The position numbers were made by a program, and so were the translations under genes. DNA of 64,000 nt from NCBI RefSeq assembly GCF_001667275.1, contig NZ_LZHV01000014.1:124001-188000 (forward strand), given 5' to 3'. This stretch comes from Mycobacterium sp. ACS4054. Lineage in GTDB: Bacteria; Actinomycetota; Actinomycetes; Mycobacteriales; Mycobacteriaceae. Positions 25,037-33,842 of this stretch are shown in pieces (positions within the stretch are counted from its first letter, which is position 1; every line of letters starts with the position of its first letter). The notes beneath the pieces were generated by a model. It was not told the origin of the DNA. It did not search any database and saw only the letters and a list, made by a program, of their open reading frames with translations.

Positions 25037-25735
25037 CCAGTCCGACGTTCGCAGCAGGCGGCTTTCCCACTGATCGCGGTATTTCAGCGCCTCGACCATG
25101 TAGCTGCCGGGCCGCCGGTGCTCGGGCGCCGTCTCGGTGGTCAGCAGGTGGACCAGCGCGGCGTAGTTGTTGAAGTCCTCGATCTTCTGCCACAGCATCG
25201 CTTCTCGTCGGCGGTGACTGCCGTGCGCGACCTGAAAGCACGCCTGGATATCGAGGATCCGCCTCTCTTTTGGGGCCTTGGACAACAGCCGGTAATAGAT
25301 CTCGTCCCACATCCGGATGTAGTCATCGAGCGCGGCGTCGGGCCAGCCGGTGTCTTCCATGAACAGGCTCAGCGGGTGGGTCGCACCGTCGGTGGGCACC
25401 GTGGCCAGGTCGACCGTTTGCAGCGGTGACCAGTCGACGGGAAGCAGGAGCTTGCCCGTCACCTCGTGGCGCAGGTTGTCCAGCTCACGCATCCAGGGCC
25501 TCAGGTCGCCGCCTTGTGTCCGGCGCGCGAGCCTCTCCCAGGCCGCGCCGTCCACGATGCCGGTGACGGTGACCACGTTGTAGGACAGCCCGGACCCGTG
25601 GGCGTGATTGGTGTACCAGAGCAGTCGAGCGTCGTCCCCCTCGGCCAGCGTCGGCATCCAGCCCTCGCGGTACGCAGCCTCGAATTCGTCCTGCCGGGCG
25701 CCGACCACCTTGTGCGTCTCGTGAAGGAAAAGCAT
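25022..25735 (-). CDS. Protein of unknown function, paralog A
   Basis: The 237-residue protein starts MLFLHETHKVVGARQDEFEAAYREGW and ends SRLLRTSDWSPLY. It is clearly paralogous to the product of 27198-27896: both share the start (HE-x-HKV-x-G), the ARLLWY segment, a W-M-R-E-L-D block, and the SRLLRTS-x-WSPLY tail. The predicted fold is alpha/beta, with two similar halves suggestive of a ferredoxin-like or dimeric alpha-beta barrel (inference). No signal peptide, membrane segment or known motif. It is the last gene of a three-gene operon with the AMP ligase, 15 bases upstream. Confidence 0.75.
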   Translation of the reverse strand: MLFLHETHKVVGARQDEFEAAYREGWMPTLAEGDDARLLWYTNHAHGSGLSYNVVTVTGIVDGAAWERLARRTQGGDLRPWMRELDNLRHEVTGKLLLPVDWSPLQTVDLATVPTDGATHPLSLFMEDTGWPDAALDDYIRMWDEIYYRLLSKAPKERRILDIQACFQVAHGSHRRREAMLWQKIEDFNNYAALVHLLTTETAPEHRRPGSYMVEALKYRDQWESRLLRTSDWSPLY

Positions 25736-25750
25736 CGAAACTCCTTGCGG

Positions 25751-27190
25751 TCAAGCCTGTTCGGCGATCAGCGCGGCCAGCCGGCGACGGTTGACCTTTC
25801 CGGTCGAGCTGTAGGGGATGTCATCGACGATCGCCAGCCGCTCGGGCAGCTTGAAGTAGGCGATCGACTCACGACAGTGCGTTCGCAGCTGTTCGAGGGT
25901 CACCGGGGCGCGGGTGACCACCGCCGCCCCCACCCGCTGCCCGAGTTCGTCGTCGGCGATTCCGGCGACCGCGGCGTCACGCACCGCCGGGTGTGAACGA
26001 AGCGCTTCCTCGACTTCGATCGGACCGAACTTCTCGCCCCCACGGTTGATGGTGTCGCTGAGCCGCCCGCTGGGAAAGATGTAGCCGTCGGAATCCCGGC
26101 GGGCGAGGTCACCGGTGCGCAGCCAGCCCTCGGTGACGTTCTGGGTGGTTTTCACCCACAACTCGCCGACCGCTCCGGTCTCGACGTCTTTCCCGGTCTC
26201 CGGGTCCACGACGCGCACGTCGACCCCGGGCAGCGGCCGGCCCACCGATCCGGCCCGGGCGGGATCGCGGTGATCGGCCGGCAGCAGCGTCGTGTACGCG
26301 CCGAGGGTCTCGGTCTGGCCGAACACGTTCGCGAAAGCCACGTGCGGGAGGGCGGCCATCGCCCGGCGCACCAGATCGACCGGCGCGGCCGCCGCCCCGT
26401 ACGCGACGGCGACCAGTGAGGACAAATCGGCGTCGGCGAAGCCGGGATGGTCGAGGATGCGCTGCAACATCGTGGGGACCAGGAACGTGGTGGTCACCCG
26501 ATGCTCTGACACCAGGCGCAACCAGTCGCCGGCGTCAAATCGCTGCTGTATCACCGACGTATTGCCCGAGTAGAGGCTGCCCAATATTCCCAGCGAGCCG
26601 CCGACATGGAAGAACGGAACGCACATCATGCCCACCGAGGGTTGGGCGTCGGCCCGGAACGGCGCCGCCATCCCCTCGATCCGCCTGGCCAGCTGCCGGC
26701 CGCTGATCCCGACGGCCTTCGGCAATCCCGTTGTGCCGCTGGTGAACAGGATCAGGGCATCGCCCTCGACGTCGTCAGCGGGCGGCGCCGATGAGCCGAC
26801 GCCGTGCAGCAGCTCGGCGCCCGTCACCACCGTCGGCGCACCGGCGTCGCGGACCCGATCGGCGTACGGCTCCCCCGCGACGGCCACCTCGCCACACCCC
26901 GCGCCCGTCAAAAGCCCCTGCAACTCAATCGGTGTCAGCGCCGGGTTCATCAGCGCGGCCGCCGCGCCGATGCGGGCCGCCCCCAGCACCGTCGCGATCG
27001 AGAGCACGCTCCCGCCGTCGACCACCGCGACGCGCTGGCCGGACGTCACGCCGCGGTCGGCCAGGCCGGCGGCGCACCGGCGCGCGGTCGCCGCCAGCTC
27101 GCCGTAGCCGATCGACCGCCCGTCGACGATGAGCGCGACGCGGCCGGGATCGCCCGTCGCGGCCGCCTCGAGCATCGTCGAAATATTCAT
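25751..27190 (-). CDS. Acyl-CoA synthetase/AMP-dependent ligase
   Basis: The 479-residue class I adenylating enzyme has the ATP loop LILFTSGTTGLPKAVGISGR near residue 150, the acidic block NVFGQTETLGAY, GWLRTGDLARRDSDGYIFPSGR near residue 365 and C-terminal KLPERLAIVDDIPYSSTGKVNRRRLA with the catalytic Lys. It is shorter than FadD enzymes and lacks FAAL features, so it probably makes an acyl-CoA from a carboxylic acid. It lies between two paralogous unknown genes with gaps of 7 and 15 bases; this implies a shared task, perhaps catabolism of an aromatic or lipid acid. Confidence 0.85.
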   Translation of the reverse strand: MNISTMLEAAATGDPGRVALIVDGRSIGYGELAATARRCAAGLADRGVTSGQRVAVVDGGSVLSIATVLGAARIGAAAALMNPALTPIELQGLLTGAGCGEVAVAGEPYADRVRDAGAPTVVTGAELLHGVGSSAPPADDVEGDALILFTSGTTGLPKAVGISGRQLARRIEGMAAPFRADAQPSVGMMCVPFFHVGGSLGILGSLYSGNTSVIQQRFDAGDWLRLVSEHRVTTTFLVPTMLQRILDHPGFADADLSSLVAVAYGAAAAPVDLVRRAMAALPHVAFANVFGQTETLGAYTTLLPADHRDPARAGSVGRPLPGVDVRVVDPETGKDVETGAVGELWVKTTQNVTEGWLRTGDLARRDSDGYIFPSGRLSDTINRGGEKFGPIEVEEALRSHPAVRDAAVAGIADDELGQRVGAAVVTRAPVTLEQLRTHCRESIAYFKLPERLAIVDDIPYSSTGKVNRRRLAALIAEQA

Positions 27191-27197
27191 CGCCGGC

Positions 27198-27896
27198 TCA
27201 GTACAGGGGTGACCACGCGGAGGTGCGCAGCAGCCGGCTGGTCCACTGGTCCCGCAGGTCCAGCGCGTCGTGCATCCAGGTGCCCGGGGCGCGGTATTGA
27301 GGCGGAATCGGGGTCTTCAGCAGTTCGAGCAGTTGCTCGGGCCGCTGAATGCGCTGCATCAGGACGACCTCCCGGTGCAGGTGGCTGCCGAGCGCGGGCT
27401 GAAAAGCCGCCTGTATCAACAGCATTGACGACGGCCGCTGCAGGCTTTGGGCGTACACGTCGCCGCTGCGTTCGATGTACTCCTCGAACTTGTCCGGGTA
27501 CGGCCACATGGTGCATTCCATGTACAGGCTGAGTTCGTGCTCCCGCCCGTCGACCGGCACGTCCGCCCACGGCATGTCCTGCAGCGGCGACCACGGCAGG
27601 GGTGCGAGCAGCTTCGCGTCGACGTCGTAGCGCAGCTCGTCCAGCTCACGCATCCACGACTGCAGGTCGCCCCGTTGCACCCGGAGCGCCAGGCGTTCCC
27701 ACGCCGTTCCGTCCCGGACGGCGGTGACGGTCACGACCGTGTAGGACGGACCGCTGCCCTGCGCATGGTCGGCATACCAGAGCAGCCGCGCGTCGTCACC
27801 GGCGGCGAGCATGGGCAGCCAGCCTCGCCGGAACGCGGACTCGAAGTCGTCTTCGCAGCGGCCGCGCACCTTGTGCACCTCGTGCATGAACAGCAC
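27198..27896 (-). CDS. Protein of unknown function, paralog B
   Basis: The 232-residue paralog of the 25022-25735 product starts MLFMHEVHKVRGRCEDDFESAFRRGW, has RLLWYADHAQGSGPSY and WMRELDELRYDV, and ends RLLRTSAWSPLY. It is the first gene of the operon (paralog B, ligase, paralog A). Having two copies may mean a heterodimer or two successive steps. Aromatic residues are frequent. No family is recognised. Confidence 0.75.
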   Translation of the reverse strand: MLFMHEVHKVRGRCEDDFESAFRRGWLPMLAAGDDARLLWYADHAQGSGPSYTVVTVTAVRDGTAWERLALRVQRGDLQSWMRELDELRYDVDAKLLAPLPWSPLQDMPWADVPVDGREHELSLYMECTMWPYPDKFEEYIERSGDVYAQSLQRPSSMLLIQAAFQPALGSHLHREVVLMQRIQRPEQLLELLKTPIPPQYRAPGTWMHDALDLRDQWTSRLLRTSAWSPLY

Positions 27897-28015
27897 GTCG
27901 AGACGGTAACTCCGAACGCGTGGCCGGGTCTACGGGTGCGCAACTGCGCCCTGGACAGCCGGGGGGCGAACTGGTTTGCTCGACTCAGTAATTACCTCAC
28001 CGGCAGGAGTCGCCG

Positions 28016-28507
28016 ATGGCCCGTCTGAACGTGCCGGATGGCCCGGGCGGCGAAGCCGCCATGATCTGGACGCTGCGGCCGCAACTCGGCGACATGGTGG
28101 AGCGGATGATCCGCGGCGCATACCAGCAGAGCGTTCTGCCGGCCGACGAGCGCGAGCTCGCCAGGATGCGCATCGCGCAGATCAACGACTGCGCGGCGTG
28201 CTCCGGCTTCCGGGCCCAGTCCGTGCTGGACGCCGGCCCGAAAGCCCCGGCGCCGGAGCTGTACGACAACGTCGCCGCGTACGCGACCTACCCCGGCTAC
28301 ACGCCGCGTCAGCGGCTCGCGATCGAATTCGCCGAGCGGTTCGCGACCGACCATGCGTCGCTGGACGACGCCTTCTTCGGGCGGCTGCGCGAGTCGTTCT
28401 CCGACCCCGAGATCCTCGACCTAACGCTGTGCGTGGCGGTGTTTTTGGGCCTGGGGCGCTCGTTGAGCGTCCTGGGTGTCGATCAGTCGTGCGCAATCGA
28501 TCTCTAG
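28016..28507 (+). CDS. Carboxymuconolactone decarboxylase/AhpD-like protein
   Basis: The 163-residue all-helical protein of the CMD/AhpD family starts MARLNVPDGPGGEAAMIW and has RMRIAQINDCAACSGFRAQ near residue 55; the CAAC is the redox C-x-x-C of AhpD-type members. It therefore probably acts as a thiol peroxidase partner or redox enzyme rather than a decarboxylase. The next ATG (28521) is 14 bases past its stop, and the three genes 28016-29644 run together on the plus strand, divergent from the ligase operon. Confidence 0.82.
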   Translation: MARLNVPDGPGGEAAMIWTLRPQLGDMVERMIRGAYQQSVLPADERELARMRIAQINDCAACSGFRAQSVLDAGPKAPAPELYDNVAAYATYPGYTPRQRLAIEFAERFATDHASLDDAFFGRLRESFSDPEILDLTLCVAVFLGLGRSLSVLGVDQSCAIDL

Positions 28508-28520
28508 TGAGGAACGCCGA

Positions 28521-29150
28521 ATGGACCTAGCCACGGTCGACGAACTGCTTAGCACCACACGCTCGGTGCGCAAGCGCCTCGACTTGGACCGGCCGGTCGG
28601 CCGCGACGTGATCCTCGAATGCATCCGGCTCGCGATGCAGGCGCCCACCGCCAGCAACACCCAGGACTGGCGCTGGCTGGTGATCACCGACGCCGACAAG
28701 CGCGCCGCCATCGCCGAGATCTACCGCAGCGTCGGCGCCGAATACCTGGCCTACGCCGCCAAGGAGGCGTCGGACCCGCAAACGCAGCGGGTGTACGCCA
28801 GCGCCCTGAGCCTCACCGACACGCTGGGCAAGGTTCCCGTCCACGTCATCCCGTGCCTGGCGAACCGCATCGACAACGCCAACCTGTTGATCGCCGCGTC
28901 GGCCTGGGCGTCGATTATCCCGGCCGGCTGGAGCTTCCTGCTGGCCCTGCGGTCCCGTGGCCTGGGATCGGTGTGGACGACGATGCACCTGGCCAAGGAG
29001 CGGGAAGTGGCCGAGCTGCTTGGCATTCCGGACACGGTCACGCAGGCCGCGCTGTTCCCGGTCGCCTACACCATCGGCACCGACTTCCGGCCGGCCGCGC
29101 GGCCGCCCGCGGAGACGGTCACGTTCTGGGACAGCTGGGGAGACGGCTGA
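28521..29150 (+). CDS. Nitroreductase family protein
   Basis: The 209-residue FMN-dependent NAD(P)H nitroreductase-fold protein has TTRSVRKRLDLDRPV near residue 10 (RSxR phosphate-binding), APTASNTQDWRWLVITD near residue 38 and GLGSVWTT near residue 150. ATG 28521 follows GAGGAAC. It lies between an AhpD-like gene and an SRPBCC gene and shares the TGATG stop/start with the latter. Substrates of the family range from nitroaromatics to quinones and flavins; here it is unknown. Confidence 0.85.
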   Translation: MDLATVDELLSTTRSVRKRLDLDRPVGRDVILECIRLAMQAPTASNTQDWRWLVITDADKRAAIAEIYRSVGAEYLAYAAKEASDPQTQRVYASALSLTDTLGKVPVHVIPCLANRIDNANLLIAASAWASIIPAGWSFLLALRSRGLGSVWTTMHLAKEREVAELLGIPDTVTQAALFPVAYTIGTDFRPAARPPAETVTFWDSWGDG

Positions 29151-29644
29151 TGCAGTCCTACACCGTGCGATTCCACGTCGACGCGCCCCCGGCGAAGGTG
29201 TGGCGGGTCCTTCATCCGCCCCCGCCGCCCGACGCGCCGCGACCGCGAGTGCTCAGCTGGCCGAACGGCAGCATGGAGATCCTGAACGAGGGCAACGAAG
29301 CCGGCGAGGGGCTGGTCCGCACCTGCGTCTTCGAGGTGCCCAAGTACCTGCTTTCCGGGGGCAGGGCGCGGTCGTGGGAAACGGTCACGGAGGCCGAAAC
29401 CAACCGGCTCTCGCGCTACGTGGCCGTCGGCGCGCCGCTGTGGTCGCGCGCCGAGGGATATCACCGCCTCGAGGAGCAGCCGGACGGGACCACCGTGCTG
29501 ACGTTCCACGAGACCTACCACGCCTACAACCCGGTCCTGCGCTTCCTGCTCGAACGGCCGGTGCACGCGCGGATTTCCCGCGACAACCTCAAGGTTTACG
29601 AGCACGCGCTGGGCTATGCCGGCCGCGTGCGTCGGCTGGATTAG
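29150..29644 (+). CDS. SRPBCC family protein
   Basis: The 164-residue protein starts MQSYTVRFHVDAPPAKVWRVLHPPPPPD, the A-x-x-V-W opening of START-like proteins, continues with VLSWPNGSMEILNEGNEAGEGLVR and TTVLTFHETYHAYNP, and ends in a helix ISRDNLKVYEHALGYAGR. Its ATG shares one base with the stop of the nitroreductase gene, so the two are translated together. It may bind the substrate or product of that enzyme. Confidence 0.8.
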   Translation: MQSYTVRFHVDAPPAKVWRVLHPPPPPDAPRPRVLSWPNGSMEILNEGNEAGEGLVRTCVFEVPKYLLSGGRARSWETVTEAETNRLSRYVAVGAPLWSRAEGYHRLEEQPDGTTVLTFHETYHAYNPVLRFLLERPVHARISRDNLKVYEHALGYAGRVRRLD

Positions 29645-29715
29645 CGGCCGCCGAGCCCACCGACGTACGACGCATTATGTGATTTAAGCTGCTCACCCCG
29701 GTACGCTGGCGTGCT

Positions 29716-30282
29716 ATGGGGATTGAGGCTGGTGCACCTACCGCGGCGCGGTTGGCCGTCGCGGGGCTGATGATCGCGGGCTGGACCGCGTCGGCGGGCG
29801 TTGCCTGGGCCGATCCGGACCAGACGCCGGCACCGTCGCCTTCGCCGGCCGCGTCGCAGGGGCCCCCGCCCGGGCCGCCGCCGTCGTCGGCCTCACCGGC
29901 GCCGTCGCCGGGAGCCACTCCGGCCGCCGCACCGGCGCCGAAGACGACCATGGACAAGGACGGCATCTACAACGTCGGGACGGACATCGCGCCGGGCATC
30001 TACAGCTCGGGCGGACCGCTGGACAACGGGACCTGCTACTGGAAGCGGACGGGCAATCCCGACGGCAACATCATCGACAACGCGATGAGCAAGAAGCCTC
30101 AGGTCGTGCAGATCGACCCGACCGACAAGGCGTTCAAGACGTCGGGCTGCCAGCCCTGGCAGCTGACCCCGGACGCCGCGCTACCGCCCACGACGCCGCC
30201 CGCCGGTGTGCAAGGCACGCTCGGCATCCTCAACGGGCTGCTCGGCGGCCAGGGCGGACAGCAGCCCCCTCCGCATTCCTGA
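29716..30282 (+). CDS. Secreted Pro-rich protein (Rv1906c-like)
   Basis: The 188-residue exported protein has a Sec signal with cleavage after AWA (ASAGVAWADPDQ), a Pro/Ser/Ala linker of about 45 residues, then a folded domain TTMDKDGIYNVGTDIAPGIYSSGGPLDNGTCYWKR with a Cys pair (GTCYW and TSGCQPW) likely forming a disulfide. The C-terminal tail is again Pro/Gly-rich. The I-x-P-G-x-Y-x-S pattern is common in exported actinobacterial proteins. It precedes aao as in M. tuberculosis. Function unknown. Confidence 0.8.
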   Translation: MGIEAGAPTAARLAVAGLMIAGWTASAGVAWADPDQTPAPSPSPAASQGPPPGPPPSSASPAPSPGATPAAAPAPKTTMDKDGIYNVGTDIAPGIYSSGGPLDNGTCYWKRTGNPDGNIIDNAMSKKPQVVQIDPTDKAFKTSGCQPWQLTPDAALPPTTPPAGVQGTLGILNGLLGGQGGQQPPPHS

Positions 30283-30331
30283 CGGATCCTGACCGGCTCC
30301 GCGGCCGGTCCATATTCGCTACGGTGGCGCC

Positions 30332-31303
30332 GTGGCCAGTGCGCAACAGATCGTCGTCGTCGGTGCCGGGGTCAGCGGTCTGACGTCGGCCGTGTGCCTG
30401 GCCGAGGCCGGCTGGCCGGTGCGGCTCTGGACGGCGGCCACGCCCCTGGCCACGACGTCGAAGGTGGCCGGCGCGGTATGGCTGCCGCCGCGGCCCGCGG
30501 AACGTGCCGGCGGCACGCTGGATTGGACCCAACACTCGCTGGGGGTGTTCCGCGAACTCGCCAACGATCCCGGCTCCGGCGTCCAGCTGGCGCCCGCCCT
30601 GGCCGTCGGCGAATTGACTGCCACCGAATCGATGTCGTCGGCCGCGGCGTTGATCCCCGACATGCAACCGGCCGACCCCGCCGACCTCCCGGACGGTTTC
30701 GGCAACGGCTTTCGCGCCACCCTGCCGATGATCGACATGCCGTCCTATCTCGACTACCTGACCCGGCGGCTGGCCGCGGCCGGCTGCGAAATCGAGGAGC
30801 GCCCGGTGCGGTCGCTCGCCGAGGTCGCCGACGCCGCGCCGATCGTGGTCAACTGCACCGGCCTGGCTGCGGGATCCTTGACCGGCGACGACACCGTGCG
30901 CCCGTTGTTCGGCCAGCACGTCGTGCTCACCAATCCCGGTCTGCGGCAACTGTTTGTCCAGATCGACGGCGGCCCGGAGTGGACCTGTTATTTCCCCCAC
31001 CCGCGGCGCGTGGTGTGCGGCGGCGTGAGCGTAGCCGGCCGCTGGGACACCACCGCGGATCCCGAGGTGACGGAGCGAATCCTGCACCGCTGCCGCAAGA
31101 TTGAGCCGCGACTCGCCGAAGCCGAGGTGATCGAGGTCATCACCGCGCTGCGTCCCGACCGCCCTTCGGTGCGGGTCGAGGCCGAGCCGCTGGGCCGGGC
31201 CCGCTGCATCCACAACTACGGGCACGGCGGCAACGGTGTGACGTTGTCCTGGGGCTGCGCGCGGGACGTGGTCCGCCTGGCCGGTCCGCGGGGGACGCCG
31301 TGA
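30332..31303 (+). CDS. aao: D-amino acid oxidase
   Basis: The 323-residue FAD enzyme of the DAO family deaminates D-amino acids to 2-oxo acids with H2O2. The N-terminus QQIVVVGAGVSGLTSAVCLAEAG binds FAD, and the C-terminal HNYGHGGNGVTLSWGCA matches the DAO signature. The Arg of the substrate site is likely in the ALRPDRPSVRVE segment. Start is GTG 30332. The 3' end shares ATGA-like overlap (31300-31303) with the following hydratase gene. Matches Rv1905c. It would use D-amino acids released from peptidoglycan or host sources. Confidence 0.9.
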   Translation: MASAQQIVVVGAGVSGLTSAVCLAEAGWPVRLWTAATPLATTSKVAGAVWLPPRPAERAGGTLDWTQHSLGVFRELANDPGSGVQLAPALAVGELTATESMSSAAALIPDMQPADPADLPDGFGNGFRATLPMIDMPSYLDYLTRRLAAAGCEIEERPVRSLAEVADAAPIVVNCTGLAAGSLTGDDTVRPLFGQHVVLTNPGLRQLFVQIDGGPEWTCYFPHPRRVVCGGVSVAGRWDTTADPEVTERILHRCRKIEPRLAEAEVIEVITALRPDRPSVRVEAEPLGRARCIHNYGHGGNGVTLSWGCARDVVRLAGPRGTP

Positions 31304-32082
31304 GCATCGACTACACGCTCGACGCGCACGTCGCCACCATCACGATCAACCGGCCGGAGACGCGCAACTCGCTGGACATGGAGCATTTCCGCGACCTGGC
31401 CCACGCGTGGGCGGCCTTCCGCGACGACACCGGCGCCTGGGTCGCGGTGATCACCGGTGTGGGACAGGACTTTTGCACCGGCGCCGACCTGAAGAAGTTC
31501 ATCCCCGAACTCACCGGCGACCTGCCGCAGCCCGAGGGGTGGAACAAGGACGACGCCATTCACGCCGTCCTGCACCGCTTCCCGGTCTACAAGCCGATCA
31601 TCGCCGCGATCAACGGCACCTGCGTCGCGGGGGGCTTCGAGATGTTGAGCTCCACCGACATTCGGGTGGCGGTGCCCGCCGCACGATTCGCCGTGATGGA
31701 GCCCAAGCGGGGCCTGTTCGCGGGCGGCGGTAGCACCGTTCGGCTGCCACGGCAGATGCCCTACCCCCTGGCGATGGAGTTGCTGCTGACCGCCGACATG
31801 GTGGACGCGGACCGGGCCCTGGCGATGGGGCTGATCAATCGCGTGGTCCCGCCGGAGCGGCTGATGGAGACGGCCTACGACTACGCCGAGCGCATCACGG
31901 CGAATGCGCCGCTCGCGGTCTCCGCGACGAAACAATCCGCCGTCGAGGGTCTGGCGCTCGACCTGGCGTCGGCATACGAAAACGAAACCCGGCACAGCGA
32001 CCGCATTTTCGAGACCGAGGATGCCAAGGAGGGGCCGCGGGCCTTCGCCGAGAAGCGACCGCCGCGATGGCGGGGCCGCTGA
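31300..32082 (+). CDS. Enoyl-CoA hydratase/isomerase family protein
   Basis: The 260-residue crotonase-fold enzyme starts at GTG with SIDYTLDAHVATITINRPETRNSLD. The oxyanion hole GTCVAGGFEML lies near residue 110 and EPKRGLFAGGGSTVRLPR near residue 130, and its first Glu may be the general acid/base. Two-Glu hydratase geometry is incomplete, so it may act as an isomerase or hydrolase. It overlaps aao by four bases. It is not in the recalled M. tuberculosis order, so it may be an insertion. Confidence 0.85.
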   Translation: MSIDYTLDAHVATITINRPETRNSLDMEHFRDLAHAWAAFRDDTGAWVAVITGVGQDFCTGADLKKFIPELTGDLPQPEGWNKDDAIHAVLHRFPVYKPIIAAINGTCVAGGFEMLSSTDIRVAVPAARFAVMEPKRGLFAGGGSTVRLPRQMPYPLAMELLLTADMVDADRALAMGLINRVVPPERLMETAYDYAERITANAPLAVSATKQSAVEGLALDLASAYENETRHSDRIFETEDAKEGPRAFAEKRPPRWRGR

Positions 32083-32085
32083 ACG

Positions 32086-32487
32086 TCAGGCGCGCGTGCG
32101 GCGGCCGACGTCGCGAAGCACCAGCGACAGCAGCCAGCTCACGATCGACAACACGATCGCGGCCCAGATCGCCGTCCACCAGAAATGGTCGATCTGCAGG
32201 CCCCAGTGCGTGGTGTGCTCGGTGATCCGCGCGGTGATCCACAGCATCAGCGCGTTGACGACGACATGGAACAGGCCGAGGGTCAGGATGTACAGCGGGA
32301 TCGACAGGAACTGGACGATCGGCTTGATGAACGCGTTGACCAGACCGAAGATGACGGCGACGACGAAGATGATGCCGACCCGCTGCAGCCTCGTGTCCCC
32401 GCCGACGAACGTGATCCCGTGGACGAACTTCGTGACCAGCCAGAGCGCAAACCCGGTCAGTGCGGCGCGAATCAGAAAGGGGCCCAT
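32086..32487 (-). CDS. Phage-holin-4-like membrane protein (Rv1903-like)
   Basis: The 133-residue protein has four hydrophobic segments: FLIRAALTGFALWLVTKF, RVGIIFVVAVIFGLVNAFIKP, YILTLGLFHVVVNALMLWI and WWTAIWAAIVLSIVSWLLSLV. The F-x-x-x-N-A-F-I-K-P and P-L-Y-I-L-T-L-G motifs are typical of the PF04020-type family. Despite the name, the family is chromosomal in many bacteria and holin activity is unproven. Size and position match Rv1903. It overlaps no neighbour; stops are 4 bases apart with the hydratase gene. Confidence 0.8.
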   Translation of the reverse strand: MGPFLIRAALTGFALWLVTKFVHGITFVGGDTRLQRVGIIFVVAVIFGLVNAFIKPIVQFLSIPLYILTLGLFHVVVNALMLWITARITEHTTHWGLQIDHFWWTAIWAAIVLSIVSWLLSLVLRDVGRRTRA

Positions 32488-32561
32488 GCGGGAGATCCTG
32501 CCACCCGGCCGCCCTCGCGGGTAGGCGCGGTGTTCAGCGACTCAGCCGTTTACGCGTCGGT

Positions 32562-33842
32562 TCACCCGGTCGACATCGGGGGTGGTTTCACGATCACGAC
32601 GGGCAGGGGGCGGTGCTGGGCGGTCGCGCCGCCCGCCGGGCGTCCCCCGACGCTCGCGCCATTCATCGCGCGGGCCGCCATGCACGCCAGGGCCGTCTCG
32701 CCGAGCAGACTTCCCTCGGCGCTTGCCGCGACGGTGGGGACGGAGCCAAGGCCGGGCAGCGCCTGGGCGGCAAGCGTGATCTCCGGCGCGGCGGCGGTCC
32801 ATCCGTACGGCACCGACAGGGCCCCCACCGAGGACGCCTGGTTCAGACCCGCCGTCACGGCGCCGCCCGGACCCGTTGACCCCAGCGGGGCGACCGTGGA
32901 CGCGAGCTCGGCTTCGAGCGATCCGGCCGCCGCGGCACCACCCGCGTCCGTAGCTCCCCCGGCGCCCGCCATGCCGGCGAAATCGGTCATCGTGCCCAGG
33001 TAGTTGCCCGGCATGTAGAACCCGGACGACAGGGTGTTCAACAAGTTGCTGTTGAGGAGGGCCCCCAGCGGGGAGCCGTCCGTGCCGGCCAGGAAGCTGA
33101 GAAATCCCTTCGGGCTGAAGAAGTCCGCCCCGCCCATTCCCAGCCAATCCATCAGACCCGACGGCTCCGAGACGGATGGCGCGGCGAGGCTCTGCAGCGT
33201 GGCCGGCACCGCGGACTGCAGTTGCGACAGTGCCGTCTGCGCGTTCGCCGCGGCCGACTGGCCGGCGGCCTGGGTGACCGCGTCGGCCTGCGCGGCGGGC
33301 CCCGCCGGATCGGCGGTCCGCGGTGGCGGCTCGAACGGCGTCACCGCCGACGCGACCGCCGAATCGGCGGCGTAGTAATACATGGCGGCGGCGTCCTGCG
33401 CCCACATCTCGCCGTAGTGAGCTTCCGTGGCCGCGATGGCGCCGGCGTTTAGTCCCAGATAGTTGGTGGCGATCAGCTTCGTCAGCAGGACCCGATTGGC
33501 CGCGACCACCGGCGGCGGCACGGTCGCGGCGAAGGCGGTCTCATACGCCGTCGCCGCGACCGTGGCCTGGGCGGCGGTCTGCTCAGCCTGAGCGGCGGTC
33601 GCGGTTAGCCACGCCGCATACGGTGCGGCGGCGGCGGCCATCGAGATCGCTGCCGGGCCGTGCCATCGATCGACGAGCGCCGCGATCACCGAGCTGTGGG
33701 CCAGCGCCGTCAACCGCAGCTCGGTCGCCAGCCCCGACCAGGCCGCCGCGGCGGCCAGCAGCGGGGCGCAGCCCGCACCGGAATACATGCGCCCGGAGTT
33801 GATCTCGGGCGGTAACAGGCCGAAATCCAGCGATGTGCTCAT
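32562..33842 (-). CDS. PPE family protein, PPE-SVP type
   Basis: The 426-residue protein has the PPE N-terminal domain of about 180 residues: [19 protein letters not shown] (the PPE motif), the W-x-G turn (RWHGP) near residue 60 and paired helices rich in Ala. GALSVPYGW near residue 345 is the GxxSVPxxW signature of the PPE-SVP class. It ends in a Pro-rich tail. Such proteins are exported by ESX type VII systems, usually as PE/PPE pairs; no PE gene is adjacent here. There is no strong ribosome site; its ATG overlaps the stop of a short upstream ORF, behind a cobalamin riboswitch. Expected B12 control is a translational off-switch. Confidence 0.88.
   Translation of the reverse strand: MSTSLDFGLLPPEINSGRMYSGAGCAPLLAAAAAWSGLATELRLTALAHSSVIAALVDRWHGPAAISMAAAAAPYAAWLTATAAQAEQTAAQATVAATAYETAFAATVPPPVVAANRVLLTKLIATNYLGLNAGAIAATEAHYGEMWAQDAAAMYYYAADSAVASAVTPFEPPPRTADPAGPAAQADAVTQAAGQSAAANAQTALSQLQSAVPATLQSLAAPSVSEPSGLMDWLGMGGADFFSPKGFLSFLAGTDGSPLGALLNSNLLNTLSSGFYMPGNYLGTMTDFAGMAGAGGATDAGGAAAAGSLEAELASTVAPLGSTGPGGAVTAGLNQASSVGALSVPYGWTAAAPEITLAAQALPGLGSVPTVAASAEGSLLGETALACMAARAMNGASVGGRPAGGATAQHRPLPVVIVKPPPMSTG

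Noticed and set aside
27897..28015. A tRNA or small RNA between the divergent operons
   Set aside because: No cloverleaf or terminator pattern is seen. The 119 bases are a shared promoter region as far as can be told.
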